This document shows positions 16,014 to 24,740 of a DNA stretch of 64,000 nt, piece after piece. This DNA comes from CAIUPE01 sp046091665 (GTDB lineage: Bacteria; Pseudomonadota; Alphaproteobacteria; Rhizobiales; Beijerinckiaceae): positions 46,170 to 110,169 of the forward strand of contig JBJTCD010000025.1 of the NCBI GenBank assembly GCA_046091665.1, read 5' to 3'. The first letter of the stretch is position 1, and the number at the start of each line of letters is the position of its first letter. A program made the translations under genes and the position numbers. The notes beneath the pieces are model-generated. The model did not search any database. It was not told the origin of the DNA and was given only the letters and a program-made list of their open reading frames with translations.

Positions 16014-17927
16014 TCACGCACGTTTTTTCTTGTCGTCGTCATTCACTTCGCGGAAATCGACGTCAATCACATCCTCTTCCGCGCCATCAGCTTTTGCATC
16101 TTCAGCCGCACCTGCTTCATTCTGTTGCGCGGCATACATCGCTTCGCCAAGCTTCATCGATGCCTGCATGAGGTCGGTTGTGCGTGCCTTGATGGTTTCA
16201 GCATCTTCACCAGCAAGAGCGGTCTTCAATGCTTCAATGGCGCTTTCAACTGCTGTCTTGTCAGAAGCAGAAACCTTGTCGCCATGTTCCGCGAGCGATT
16301 TCTCTGTCGAGTGCATGAGGCTCTCGGCTTGGTTCTTCGCTTCGACCATTTCGCGACGGGCTTTGTCTTCAGCCGCATGCGCTTCGGCGTCCTTGACCAT
16401 CTTTTCAATGTCGGCGTCAGAAAGACCACCAGACGCTTGAATGCGGATCTGCTGTTCTTTGTTGGTGGCCTTGTCCTTCGCCGACACATTCACAATGCCG
16501 TTCGCATCGATATCGAATGTGACTTCGACTTGCGGAACGCCACGCGGTGCAGGCGGCAACCCAACGAGATCGAACTGGCCAAGAAGCTTGTTGTCAGCGG
16601 CCATTTCGCGCTCGCCTTGGAACACGCGAATCGTCACTGCAGTCTGATTGTCTTCTGCGGTTGAGAAGACCTGGCTCTTCTTGGTTGGGATCGTTGTGTT
16701 GCGATCAATCAAGCGCGTGAACACACCGCCCAAAGTTTCAATGCCGAGCGAGAGCGGTGTTACGTCGAGGAGCAACACGTCTTTCACGTCGCCTTGCAAC
16801 ACACCGGCTTGCACGGCTGCGCCGATCGCTACGACTTCGTCAGGGTTAACACCTTTGTGCGGCTCTTTACCGAAGAAGCTTTTCACAACATCTTGGACTT
16901 TCGGCATGCGCGTCATACCGCCGACGAGAATGACTTCGTCAACTTCACCCGGCTTCATGCCTGCATCAGCCAATGCCTTTTTGCACGGCTCGATCGTGCG
17001 CTGCACGAGATCATCAACGAGCGATTCAAACTTCGAACGCGTCAGCTTCATCGTCAAATGCTTCGGACCTGAAGCATCCGCAGTGATGTAAGGCAGGTTG
17101 ATTTCCGTCTGCGCTGCAGAAGACAATTCGATCTTCGCTTTTTCAGCCGCTTCTTTTAAACGCTGCAGAGCGAGCTTATCTTTCTTGAGGTCAATGCCTT
17201 GCTCTTTTTTGAATTCGTCTGCGAGATATTCGACGAGACGCATGTCGAAATCTTCGCCGCCGAGGAATGTGTCGCCATTCGTTGACTTTACTTCAAAAAC
17301 GCCGTCACCAATTTCAAGAATTGAAACGTCGAATGTGCCGCCGCCGAGATCGTAAACAGCAATCGTGCCGGACTTCTTCTTATCAAGACCATAAGCGAGT
17401 GCTGCGGCTGTGGGTTCATTGATGATGCGAAGCACTTCAAGACCGGCGATTTTACCGGCATCTTTTGTGGCCTGACGTTGGGCATCGTTGAAATAGGCAG
17501 GAACCGTGATCACCGCTTGGGTAACGCCGCTGCCGATATAGGCTTCAGCGGTTTCTTTCATCTTTTGAAGAATGAAAGCGGAGATTTGCGACGGCGAATA
17601 GGTCGTGCCGCGGGCCTTCACCCAGGCATCACCATTGCCAGCCTTGACGATATCATAAGGAACGAGGCCCTTGTCCTTCTGCGTCATCGGATCGGCATAG
17701 GTGCGGCCGATCAAACGCTTGATCGCAAAAAAAGTCGCTTCTGGGTTCGTGACCGCCTGGCGCTTTGCGGGCTGGCCCACGAGACGCTCGTCAGAATCGG
17801 TGAAAGCGACCACTGAGGGCGTCGTGCGTGCGCCTTCTGCATTCTCGATGACCTTGGGCGCGCTGCCATCCATCACCGCGATGCAGGAATTGGTGGTGCC
17901 GAGGTCGATGCCAATAACTTTTGCCAT
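16014..17927 (-). CDS. dnaK: Molecular chaperone DnaK (Hsp70)
   Basis: DnaK is the ATP-driven Hsp70 chaperone. The 637-residue protein is full length: nucleotide-binding domain with IGIDLGTTNSCIAVMDG near residue 5, IINEPTAAALAYGLDKK (about 170-186) and AVYDLGGGTFDVSILEIGDG (about 193-212); substrate-binding domain from LLLDVTPLSLGIETLGG (about 389-405); and a helical lid ending in an acidic-basic tail. It is the first gene of a minus-strand run including dnaJ, and has a good heat-shock-type promoter upstream. Confidence 0.98.
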   Translation of the reverse strand: MAKVIGIDLGTTNSCIAVMDGSAPKVIENAEGARTTPSVVAFTDSDERLVGQPAKRQAVTNPEATFFAIKRLIGRTYADPMTQKDKGLVPYDIVKAGNGDAWVKARGTTYSPSQISAFILQKMKETAEAYIGSGVTQAVITVPAYFNDAQRQATKDAGKIAGLEVLRIINEPTAAALAYGLDKKKSGTIAVYDLGGGTFDVSILEIGDGVFEVKSTNGDTFLGGEDFDMRLVEYLADEFKKEQGIDLKKDKLALQRLKEAAEKAKIELSSAAQTEINLPYITADASGPKHLTMKLTRSKFESLVDDLVQRTIEPCKKALADAGMKPGEVDEVILVGGMTRMPKVQDVVKSFFGKEPHKGVNPDEVVAIGAAVQAGVLQGDVKDVLLLDVTPLSLGIETLGGVFTRLIDRNTTIPTKKSQVFSTAEDNQTAVTIRVFQGEREMAADNKLLGQFDLVGLPPAPRGVPQVEVTFDIDANGIVNVSAKDKATNKEQQIRIQASGGLSDADIEKMVKDAEAHAAEDKARREMVEAKNQAESLMHSTEKSLAEHGDKVSASDKTAVESAIEALKTALAGEDAETIKARTTDLMQASMKLGEAMYAAQQNEAGAAEDAKADGAEEDVIDVDFREVNDDDKKKRA

Positions 17928-18057
17928 AATTAATCCCTTTCCGTGAGCGAGATCATCAGGTCCCGAAGCGATCCCGACAAAGGCCTGCCGTCCGATTGAT
18001 GAAAACGGGGGAAGGCCGATCTCCCGAATAAAGGGGCCGCGAAGGCCCCGTTTCGGG

Positions 18058-18090
18058 GGCTATATAGGGGGGTGAAGGAGGGGCTTCAAG
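18058..18090 (-). promoter_or_regulatory. RpoH-type promoter of dnaK
   Basis: On the minus strand CTTGAA (18090-18085), a 16-base spacer and CCTATATAG (18068-18060) match the known alphaproteobacterial heat-shock promoter pattern. It lies about 130 bases upstream of dnaK. The intervening leader holds a GC-rich hairpin (GGGGCC 18033-18038 paired with GGCCCC 18044-18049). A second CTTGAA occurs at 18106-18101 but has no -10 partner. Confidence 0.65.
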
Positions 18091-18146
18091 AATGGCAGCC
18101 CTTCAAGTGCAAAGAAATTACACGGATTGGCTGGTAATTATGAGAT

Positions 18147-19022
18147 TCAACCCATCAGCTGGCAGGCTTCCCAGCCGAGAATGGCTTGTTTGCGGCTAAG
18201 GCCCCAATGATAACCTGTCAGCGTTCCGCTTTTCCCAATCACCCGATGACAGGGCACAACGAAGGAAATCGGGTTCCGCCCGACGGCAGCGCCCACCGCG
18301 CGCGCGGCTTTGGGTTGTCCGAGCGATCGAGCCAAATCGCCATAGGTGGTCAGTCGGCCGAAGGGGATCGACAACAAGGCCTGCCAGACCCGAATTTCGA
18401 AATCGCTGCCGATCATCACAATGTTAAGAGGCTGGCCTTTTTGCCAAAGATCGGGTGTGAAGGCCCGCTCGACGGCAGGTCCCGTCAGTTTTTCATTCTC
18501 GACGAAACGCGCTTTCGGCCAGCGGCGGGTCATATCAGCCAAGGCGGCTTTACGATCCCCGTCATCAACGAAGCCCAATCCAGCAAGCCCATATTCGGTG
18601 ACGACTGCAATCGCTTCGCCAAAGGGTGAGGGATGAAACCCGTAAGACAAAGTCAGTCCCGCCCCGCCGGTTTTCCATTCGCCCGGTGACATGGCCTCAT
18701 GGGTCACGAAAAGATCATGCAGGCGGCCCGGTCCCGAAAGCCCCAATTCAAGCGAAGCATCAAGGAGTGACGCGTCGTCTTTCAAAAGCCGCCGCGCATG
18801 ATCAAGCGTCACGGCTTGCAAAAAAGCTTTCGGAGAGAGACCCGACCAACGGCGAAAGACGGCATGAAGATGCGAAGCCGAAATGCCTACTGCCTCCGCA
18901 ATTTCATCGAGGCTGGGCTGGCGACGCCATTCTTGACTGATAAAGGCAATTGCCTTCCGCACACGATCATAATCACTCGAGGCGGGCTCGTGCAGTTCAT
19001 CGATGGGGAGGGCGTGAAGCAT
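18147..19022 (-). CDS. AraC-type HTH / methylated-DNA-[protein]-cysteine S-methyltransferase fusion (Ada-like)
   Basis: A 291-residue fusion. Residues about 20-120 form an AraC-type helix-turn-helix (PSLDEIAEAVGISASHLHAV; then a second HTH). Residues about 125-290 form an O6-alkylguanine-DNA alkyltransferase with the active-site PCHRV (about 258-262) and FEIRVWQALLSIPFGRLTTY. The zinc-binding N-terminal Ada domain that takes methyl groups from phosphotriesters is absent, so it should repair O6-methylguanine but lacks the classical Ada methylation switch. Such two-domain forms are common in alphaproteobacteria. It lies upstream of dnaK on the same strand. Confidence 0.9.
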   Translation of the reverse strand: MLHALPIDELHEPASSDYDRVRKAIAFISQEWRRQPSLDEIAEAVGISASHLHAVFRRWSGLSPKAFLQAVTLDHARRLLKDDASLLDASLELGLSGPGRLHDLFVTHEAMSPGEWKTGGAGLTLSYGFHPSPFGEAIAVVTEYGLAGLGFVDDGDRKAALADMTRRWPKARFVENEKLTGPAVERAFTPDLWQKGQPLNIVMIGSDFEIRVWQALLSIPFGRLTTYGDLARSLGQPKAARAVGAAVGRNPISFVVPCHRVIGKSGTLTGYHWGLSRKQAILGWEACQLMG

Positions 19023-19117
19023 GGGCGTAATCTGCCGTTGATGATGAATGTCATCAACACATAATCGCCTGCGGCGGTATTCGACACCCGTTTCCGATGG
19101 TGTCCTAAATTCTTTTT

Positions 19118-19624
19118 CTAATCCCGCTCGCCCGATGCGAAGACCGGCCCCGCTTTGGCCTGACCAAGTGCGGAGGACAATGCCGTATAAAATTTCTGCT
19201 TGTCGTCAGGCCCGAGACTTTGGCCAATCAAGAGCGATGTTCCGCGCGAACGAAGCGTAATTTTGGAAATGCCGAATTCCTCGTGACGGTCAACGTGAAG
19301 CCGTGTCCAGAGTGGATTAAAGCGCCATTCTTCGATTGCGCCTTTCATATATTTACGCCGGACATGGAGCTCTACCGGGGTGAGCGCGACTTCCTCCGTC
19401 ATCGCTCCCGAATTCAAGCTGGCACGGAAAGCAAAAGCCAATAGCGCGACATCGAGCCCATAAAATCCGGCAACAGGCCAAAAACCCATAACGACAAAGG
19501 GAATAGCGGCAACAAGACTGGCAAGACCCACGCACATCACAACCAACCATAACCCACGCGGCGTCAGCGACCGATGCGGTCGCAACGTAACCGAAAGGAG
19601 AGGATGATCGGGACCCAGAGCCAT
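19118..19624 (-). CDS. DUF2244 domain-containing membrane protein
   Basis: A 168-residue protein of the DUF2244 family, function unknown. Two adjacent transmembrane segments (about 24-46 and 49-70) follow the typical N-terminal LRPHRSLTPRG. The C-terminal part is soluble and includes RHEEFGISKITLRSRG. In alphaproteobacteria DUF2244 genes are often near nth, and here nth is divergent 55 bases away. No catalytic motif is visible. Confidence 0.85.
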   Translation of the reverse strand: MALGPDHPLLSVTLRPHRSLTPRGLWLVVMCVGLASLVAAIPFVVMGFWPVAGFYGLDVALLAFAFRASLNSGAMTEEVALTPVELHVRRKYMKGAIEEWRFNPLWTRLHVDRHEEFGISKITLRSRGTSLLIGQSLGPDDKQKFYTALSSALGQAKAGPVFASGERD

Positions 19625-19679
19625 TTTTGAATAAACCAGCTTGTGTGATGCTCCGATAGCAAACTATATTTCTCGCATC

Positions 19680-20456
19680 ATGACAAGAAAGCCGCTTTCG
19701 AAAAAACCTGCGTCCTCGCGCCGCGCTGAACCAAAACCGGCTAAAAAAACGCCGAAGAAAAAGGCTGAAGTGAAGAAGGGCGGCGCGAAAAAATTGCGCG
19801 TGCGGATCAAACCGCTTGAACCCTCGACAATTGAGGAAGTGTTCCGCCGTTTTCATAAAATCGAGCCCGAGCCGAAGGGCGAGCTTGAGCATGTGAATGC
19901 CTACACATTGCTTGTTGCGGTTGTGTTGTCAGCACAAGCGACAGATGCGGGTGTAAACAAAGCGACGCGCGCTTTATTCAAACGCGTTGATACGCCGAAA
20001 AAAATGATCGCACTCGGTGAAGAAAAGCTGCGCGACTATATCAAAACCATCGGACTTTTTCGCACCAAAGCGAAAAATGTCATTGCTTTGTCAGAAGCTT
20101 TGATCCGCGATCATAAAGGTGAAGTGCCCGATGATCGCGACGCGTTACAAAAATTGCCGGGCGTTGGTCGGAAAACCGCGAATGTTGTTTTGAATATGGC
20201 GTTCGGTCATCCGACGATGGCGGTGGATACCCATGTATTTCGTGTCTCCAATCGAATTCCCTTAGCGCTCGGCAAAACGCCTGAACACGTAGAAGCGGGA
20301 TTGGAAAAAATTATTCCTGCAGCCTACGGACTACACGCGCATCATTGGTTGATTTTGCATGGACGCTATTTATGCAAAGCGCGAAAGCCTGAATGTTGGC
20401 GGTGCCCGATTGCGGATCTTTGTCGGTTTGAGCCTAAATCACAACCGAATGAGTGA
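19680..20456 (+). CDS. nth: Endonuclease III
   Basis: Nth is a bifunctional DNA glycosylase/AP lyase for oxidised pyrimidines. The ATG at 19680 gives 258 residues with a Lys/Ala-rich basic N-terminal tail (about 1-45). The helix-hairpin-helix and catalytic residues are in LPGVGRKTANVVLNMAFG (about 160-177) and AVDTHVFRVSNR, with catalytic Lys and Asp present. The 4Fe-4S cysteines follow C-x6-C-x2-C-x5-C near the C-terminus. It converges on uppP with six bases between the stops. Confidence 0.95.
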   Translation: MTRKPLSKKPASSRRAEPKPAKKTPKKKAEVKKGGAKKLRVRIKPLEPSTIEEVFRRFHKIEPEPKGELEHVNAYTLLVAVVLSAQATDAGVNKATRALFKRVDTPKKMIALGEEKLRDYIKTIGLFRTKAKNVIALSEALIRDHKGEVPDDRDALQKLPGVGRKTANVVLNMAFGHPTMAVDTHVFRVSNRIPLALGKTPEHVEAGLEKIIPAAYGLHAHHWLILHGRYLCKARKPECWRCPIADLCRFEPKSQPNE

Positions 20457-20462
20457 GTGGCT

Positions 20463-21275
20463 TCACCCAAACACAAGAAGCCCGGCAAGGCCCGCAGCGC
20501 CAACAATAATGCGCCACCAGGCAAAGAGCGCGAAACCGTGCCGCGACACATAGCGCAACAGACTTGTCACAACGATCAGACCAGAAATAAAAGCCGCGAT
20601 AAATCCAACCGCAATCAAGCCTGTGCCAGTCAGCGTGAGATCCTTATAGCTCTTCATTAGATCATAAGTGAAAGCACCGACCATTGTAGGGATCGCGAGA
20701 AAAAAAGAAAATTCGGCTGCCGCTCTCTTATCAGCTCCTAAAATCATCGCGCCGACGATCGTTGCGCCTGAACGTGACACACCAGGAATCATGGCGAGAC
20801 ATTGGAGGACCCCAATTTTGAACGCCATGCCAAGCGGGAACCGTGTTGCATCATGATGTTTGCGTTCAAGCGGCAATTCATCAACGAGGAGAAGAATAAA
20901 TCCGCCGGCAATCAACGCGATGCACACGATCAAAGGATTGAATAAAATGCCTTTGATGAACCCGTGCAACAAAGCGCCAATAATCGCAGCGGGAAGAAAC
21001 GCGATCAAAACGCCAAAGATAAAATTCCGCGCCTGTTTGTCATGACCGGCCGAGAGCAAAATCTGCATGAGTTTTTTGATATAGACCAGCACCAATGCGA
21101 GGATCGAGCCGAGCTGTACAAGCACCGTAAAAGTTTTCTCAAGCGTTGCGTCTTCGAAGTTCAGGCCTAAAAAATGTTCGGCGAGAAGGAGATGGCCGGT
21201 TGAGGAGACGGGCAGATATTCGGTAAGGCCCTCGATGATCCCGAGGAGGACGGCTTTGAGGATCATGGGGTCCAT
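20463..21275 (-). CDS. uppP: Undecaprenyl-diphosphate phosphatase
   Basis: UppP (BacA) dephosphorylates undecaprenyl pyrophosphate, recycling the lipid carrier for peptidoglycan; loss or gain affects bacitracin resistance. The 270-residue integral membrane protein has the signatures GIIEGLTEYLPVSSTGHLLL (about 12-31) and IPGVSRSGATIVGAM (about 163-177), both part of the active site. Several transmembrane segments are evident. It is divergent from the FzlA-like gene, an arrangement common in Rhizobiales. Confidence 0.95.
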   Translation of the reverse strand: MDPMILKAVLLGIIEGLTEYLPVSSTGHLLLAEHFLGLNFEDATLEKTFTVLVQLGSILALVLVYIKKLMQILLSAGHDKQARNFIFGVLIAFLPAAIIGALLHGFIKGILFNPLIVCIALIAGGFILLLVDELPLERKHHDATRFPLGMAFKIGVLQCLAMIPGVSRSGATIVGAMILGADKRAAAEFSFFLAIPTMVGAFTYDLMKSYKDLTLTGTGLIAVGFIAAFISGLIVVTSLLRYVSRHGFALFAWWRIIVGAAGLAGLLVFG

Positions 21276-21430
21276 GGCTTGTCCGAATCATATTGTTTCG
21301 CGTCGGTCACGGTTCTATACGGGTCCGAGTTGTGTCGCCATCCGGAATCGCCAGCGGGGCCGATTTTTGGAGCGGTAGGGTTTAACATCGATGCTTCTCG
21401 TATCGGATGGATGTGGATTTCGTAATTTTC

Positions 21431-22123
21431 ATGACGACGCTTTATCATGACGCTTTTTGTCCGCAGTCACGCTTTGTGCGTTTGGTTCTCGGCGAGTTGG
21501 GTATTACCCCGACTTTGGTTGAGGAGCGTGTATGGGAGCGTCGCCGTGATTTTCTTGCGCTCAATCCAGCCGGCACGACCCCTGTTTTCCTCGAACAACA
21601 GGATTTGCCGCTTCCCGGCGCGAGCGTGATTGCCGAATATCTCGATGAAACACGAGGGCTCGGTATGGGCGACCGCCGTTTATTGCCCGATCAACCGGCC
21701 GAGCGCGCTGAAGTCCGCCGCTTGCTTGATTGGTTCAATGGCAAAATGTTTGACGAGGTCACGGGTTATCTCGTGCATGAGAAGATCAACAAGCGCTTTA
21801 TGTCGGCCGAACAAGGCGGCGGCGCGCCCGATATGGCCGCGATCCGCGCCGCGCGGACGAATATCCGCTATCATTTCTCTTATATTGATTATCTGGTGGC
21901 CGATCGGAATTGGCTTGCGGGAACCAAAATGTCTTATGCGGATCTTGCGGCCGCCGCGCAGATATCGGTGGCTGATTATCTCGGCGACGTGCCGTGGTCC
22001 TCGCATGAGACGGCGAAACATTGGTATCAAAGAATTAAATCGCGGCCGTCCTTCCGCCCTCTTCTTGCCGACCGTGTTCCGGGGATGGATCCGACCGTGC
22101 ATTATGCGGATCTCGATTTCTGA
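21431..22123 (+). CDS. fzlA: GST-fold protein, likely FtsZ-binding protein FzlA
   Basis: A 230-residue glutathione S-transferase-fold protein from the ATG at 21431 (an upstream ATG at 21407 would add eight residues). The N-terminal thioredoxin-like domain includes ALNPAGTTPVFLEQQ (about 44-58), and the all-helical domain follows. The C-terminus ends in VHYADLDF. The location beside uppP and queG, and the overall pattern, match the alphaproteobacterial FzlA group, which binds FtsZ and controls constriction rate in Caulobacter. That identity comes from family knowledge and context; a plain GST is the alternative. The stop overlaps the probable queG start. Confidence 0.75.
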   Translation: MTTLYHDAFCPQSRFVRLVLGELGITPTLVEERVWERRRDFLALNPAGTTPVFLEQQDLPLPGASVIAEYLDETRGLGMGDRRLLPDQPAERAEVRRLLDWFNGKMFDEVTGYLVHEKINKRFMSAEQGGGAPDMAAIRAARTNIRYHFSYIDYLVADRNWLAGTKMSYADLAAAAQISVADYLGDVPWSSHETAKHWYQRIKSRPSFRPLLADRVPGMDPTVHYADLDF

Positions 22124-23283
22124 GCCCGGCAGATTTCAAAACGGCGCTCGCCGATCACGCACAAGCCGAAGGCTTCGATGCCTTTGGCGTGACAAAGCCT
22201 GATGCGATTCCTGAAGCTGAGTCGCGCCTGCGGTCCTGGATCGAAGCGGGTTATCACGGTTCGATGAGTTGGATGGAAGAGCGCGTCGATGAGCGCGCAG
22301 CACCTTCAACGCTTTGGTCCGATGTCAAATCCATTGTGATGCTCGGCTTTTCTTATGCGCCTGATCATAATGTGCTTGAGGACATCACCAAAAGAGATCG
22401 CGGTGTGATTTCAGCCTATGCACAATCGCGCGATTATCATGATTTCATAAAAGCAAAACTCAAACGCCTCGCGCGGTTTATGGTTGAAACACAAGCGAAA
22501 GATCAATCGTCCTCACAGAGTGAAACGGAACCGGCAGTAAAAGTCTTTGTCGATACAGCACCGGTGATGGAAAAAGCGCTCGCTGAAGCGGCAGGTCTCG
22601 GATGGCAAGGAAAGCACACCGTGCTTGTTTCGCGCGCGCAAGGGTCGTGGATGTTTCTTGGTGCGATCTATGCGAACTTCGAAATTCCTGAAGATCAAAA
22701 ACATGACGATCACTGCGGATCTTGCACGCGATGTCTATCGATTTGCCCGACAGATGCGTTTCCCGCGCCCTATCAACTCGATTCAACAAAATGCATCGCC
22801 TATCTTACGATTGAACATAAAGGCCCGATTGATCGTGCGTTGCGTCCGAAAATAGGCAACCGTATTTTTGGCTGCGATGATTGTCTTGCGGTCTGTCCGT
22901 GGAATCGTTTTGCAAAACAATCTGCCGCCTTGCGTCCCTTTCTGCGCGATGAGTTAAGCGTTCCCGCGCTGAAAGAGATATCGACATTTAATGATGACCA
23001 GTTTCGAAAACACTTTGCCGGCACGCCGATCAAACGGACAGGGCGGGATCGATTTTTGCGCAATGTCTTGATCGCGATGGGAAATTCTGGTGATCAAACT
23101 ATGATCAACGCGATTGAGCCTCTTTTAAAAGATGACGGCGATTTGGAGAGGGTTGCAGCGATCTGGGCGCTGGCTCAACTCGTATCTGATGCTGAATTTG
23201 AAAAATTTCGCGCGCATCATTTGACTCATGAGCCCGATGAAACTGTGCGCGAGGAATGGCGTCTCGGAAAGGCCCTCAGATGA
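22120..23283 (+). CDS. queG: Epoxyqueuosine reductase QueG
   Basis: QueG reduces epoxyqueuosine to queuosine in tRNA, using a cobalamin and two 4Fe-4S clusters. Cluster motifs are CGSCTRCLSICP and CDDCLAVCPW, and the C-terminus carries HEAT-like helices. The first ATG/GTG/TTG in frame is a GTG at 22189, but this would cut off FKTALADHAQAEGFDAFGV, a typical QueG N-terminus. The frame is open back to a CTG at 22120 that overlaps the fzlA stop as CTGA, giving 387 residues, the usual length. I therefore place the start there, as an unusual CTG initiation. Downstream, the stop overlaps the SDR gene. Confidence 0.88.
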   Translation: MSPADFKTALADHAQAEGFDAFGVTKPDAIPEAESRLRSWIEAGYHGSMSWMEERVDERAAPSTLWSDVKSIVMLGFSYAPDHNVLEDITKRDRGVISAYAQSRDYHDFIKAKLKRLARFMVETQAKDQSSSQSETEPAVKVFVDTAPVMEKALAEAAGLGWQGKHTVLVSRAQGSWMFLGAIYANFEIPEDQKHDDHCGSCTRCLSICPTDAFPAPYQLDSTKCIAYLTIEHKGPIDRALRPKIGNRIFGCDDCLAVCPWNRFAKQSAALRPFLRDELSVPALKEISTFNDDQFRKHFAGTPIKRTGRDRFLRNVLIAMGNSGDQTMINAIEPLLKDDGDLERVAAIWALAQLVSDAEFEKFRAHHLTHEPDETVREEWRLGKALR

Positions 23284-24155
23284 AACTCGTTGTGTTTGGT
23301 CTCGGATTTTCCGCGAAAGCGTTTGTAGATTTTGCCCATGATCGCTTTTCATACATCACGGCGACAGTGACATCTCAAGAAAAAGCCGCGCGCCTCACAC
23401 ATGATCACTGCCATGTCTGCGTGTTTAATGACGAATATGCAGATCCTAAAATTGTTGACGCGCTTCGTGAAGCGGATGCGGTTTTGATTTCAATCGGACC
23501 TGATGAAAACGGCGATCCGGTTTTACGGCGTTTTGCGCGCGAAATTGAAAATTCTAAAACGATTACATGGATCGGTTATCTCTCCACCATTGGTGTTTAT
23601 GGTGATGCGCAAGGGGGGTGGGTTGATGAAACAACACCGCCAACGCCCAGCCATCAACGCACGCATATGCGGGTGAAGGTCGAACAAGAATGGTTATCGC
23701 TTGGAGACCGCACGAAGAAAGCGGTTCATATCTTCCGCCTTGCCGGAATTTACGGCCCCGGTCGTAATCCGATTCTCAATCTCGTGCAGCGCGCGCAACG
23801 GATCATCAAGCCGGGACAAGTGTTCAACCGCATTCATGTTGATGATATCGCGCAGACACTTTTAGCGTCACTCGCAAAGCCACGCGCACGGGCGATTTAT
23901 AATGTCACCGATCACGAACCCGCTCCGCCGCAAGATGTATTAACTTATGCCGCTGAATTGATGGGTGTTGACGCACCGCCTGAAATTCCGTTTGAAAAAG
24001 CGGTGATGAGTGAAATGGCGAGAAGTTTCTACGCCGATAATAAGCGCGTTTCTAATAAACTCATCCGCGAGGAATTGGGTGTGAAATTTCTTTATCCCAC
24101 TTATCGTGAAGGGTTGCTGGCCTTGGCCGCACAGGGCGAAGGGAAAGCGCCGTGA
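23280..24155 (+). CDS. SDR family NAD(P)-dependent oxidoreductase
   Basis: A 291-residue extended short-chain dehydrogenase/epimerase-like protein. It starts at an ATG overlapping the queG stop. The Rossmann start is KLVVFGLGFSAKAFVD, and the atypical SDR centre has YLSTIGVYGDAQGGWVDE (about 100-117) with a Ser and Tyr. FRLAGIYGPGRNPI (about 153-166) is typical of NAD-dependent epimerase-like proteins. The substrate is unknown. Genes of this type next to queG are frequent in Rhizobiales. Confidence 0.85.
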   Translation: MKLVVFGLGFSAKAFVDFAHDRFSYITATVTSQEKAARLTHDHCHVCVFNDEYADPKIVDALREADAVLISIGPDENGDPVLRRFAREIENSKTITWIGYLSTIGVYGDAQGGWVDETTPPTPSHQRTHMRVKVEQEWLSLGDRTKKAVHIFRLAGIYGPGRNPILNLVQRAQRIIKPGQVFNRIHVDDIAQTLLASLAKPRARAIYNVTDHEPAPPQDVLTYAAELMGVDAPPEIPFEKAVMSEMARSFYADNKRVSNKLIREELGVKFLYPTYREGLLALAAQGEGKAP

Positions 24156-24200
24156 GATCGCGCCGCTTTAATTGTCTTTCATAAAAACAGGACGCCCATC

Positions 24201-24584
24201 ATGGCCAAATTTCGCATCGCGCTTATCGCTCATGACCAGATGAAAAATCGTATGGTCGAATGGGCCGAGAAACATCGCGCGCAATTGGCGCAATGCGATA
24301 TTGTATCAACAGGCACAACAGGCGGACGCATCATGGAGCGCTGCCCTGAACTTCAGATCACGCGTATGAAAAGCGGCCCGCTGGGCGGTGATCAACAAAT
24401 CGGCGCGCTGATTGCGGAAGGTCGGATCGACGGGCTTGTATTTTTTGTTGATCCGCTGTCACCGCATCCGCATGATGTCGATGTGAAAGCGCTGACAAGG
24501 CTCGCGCTTGTCTATGACATCCCCATGGCGTGCAATCCTTCAACCGCCGAACTCGTTGTGGCGGGGTATATGGCTACGCATTGA
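24201..24584 (+). CDS. mgsA: Methylglyoxal synthase
   Basis: MgsA converts dihydroxyacetone phosphate to methylglyoxal, a glycolytic bypass. The 127-residue protein has the phosphate-binding STGTTGGRI (about 34-42), the catalytic aspartate in SGPLGGDQQIGALIAEG (about 54-70), and FVDPLSPHPHDVDVKAL with the conserved His and Asp. Length is slightly shorter than the 152-residue E. coli enzyme but usual for alphaproteobacteria. A dispersed palindromic repeat follows its stop. Confidence 0.93.
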   Translation: MAKFRIALIAHDQMKNRMVEWAEKHRAQLAQCDIVSTGTTGGRIMERCPELQITRMKSGPLGGDQQIGALIAEGRIDGLVFFVDPLSPHPHDVDVKALTRLALVYDIPMACNPSTAELVVAGYMATH

Positions 24585-24611
24585 GATGAGAGAGTCGGGA
24601 GACGTGTACGA

Positions 24612-24689
24612 CCTCATCCTGAGCCGGACCAAAGGTCCGAGTCGAAGGACGTGGTTCGACACGCGCCTGCGGCGTGGCTCACCATGAGG
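24612..24689. repeat. Dispersed palindromic repeat, family A, full copy
   Basis: A 78-base unit. Ends CCTCATCCTGAGCC and GGCTCACCATGAGG are inverted repeats differing at two positions. Each half contains its own hairpin: GGACC-AAA-GGTCC on the left and CACGC...GCGTG on the right. Related full or half copies are at 43965-44058, 45024-45101 and 53845-53886. It lies between the 3' ends of mgsA and the minus-strand small gene. The same sequence type is widespread in alphaproteobacterial intergenic DNA. Confidence 0.85.
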
Positions 24690-24740
24690 ATTTCTTTCAA
24701 TCTCCACCATCTCGTTTTTTCTACGCCCTACGCGCCACCC

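Noticed and set aside
19083..19104. Hairpin GACACC...GGTGTC as terminator of the DUF2244 gene
   Set aside because: Six-pair stem with a 10-base loop and no T-run on the strand that would need it.
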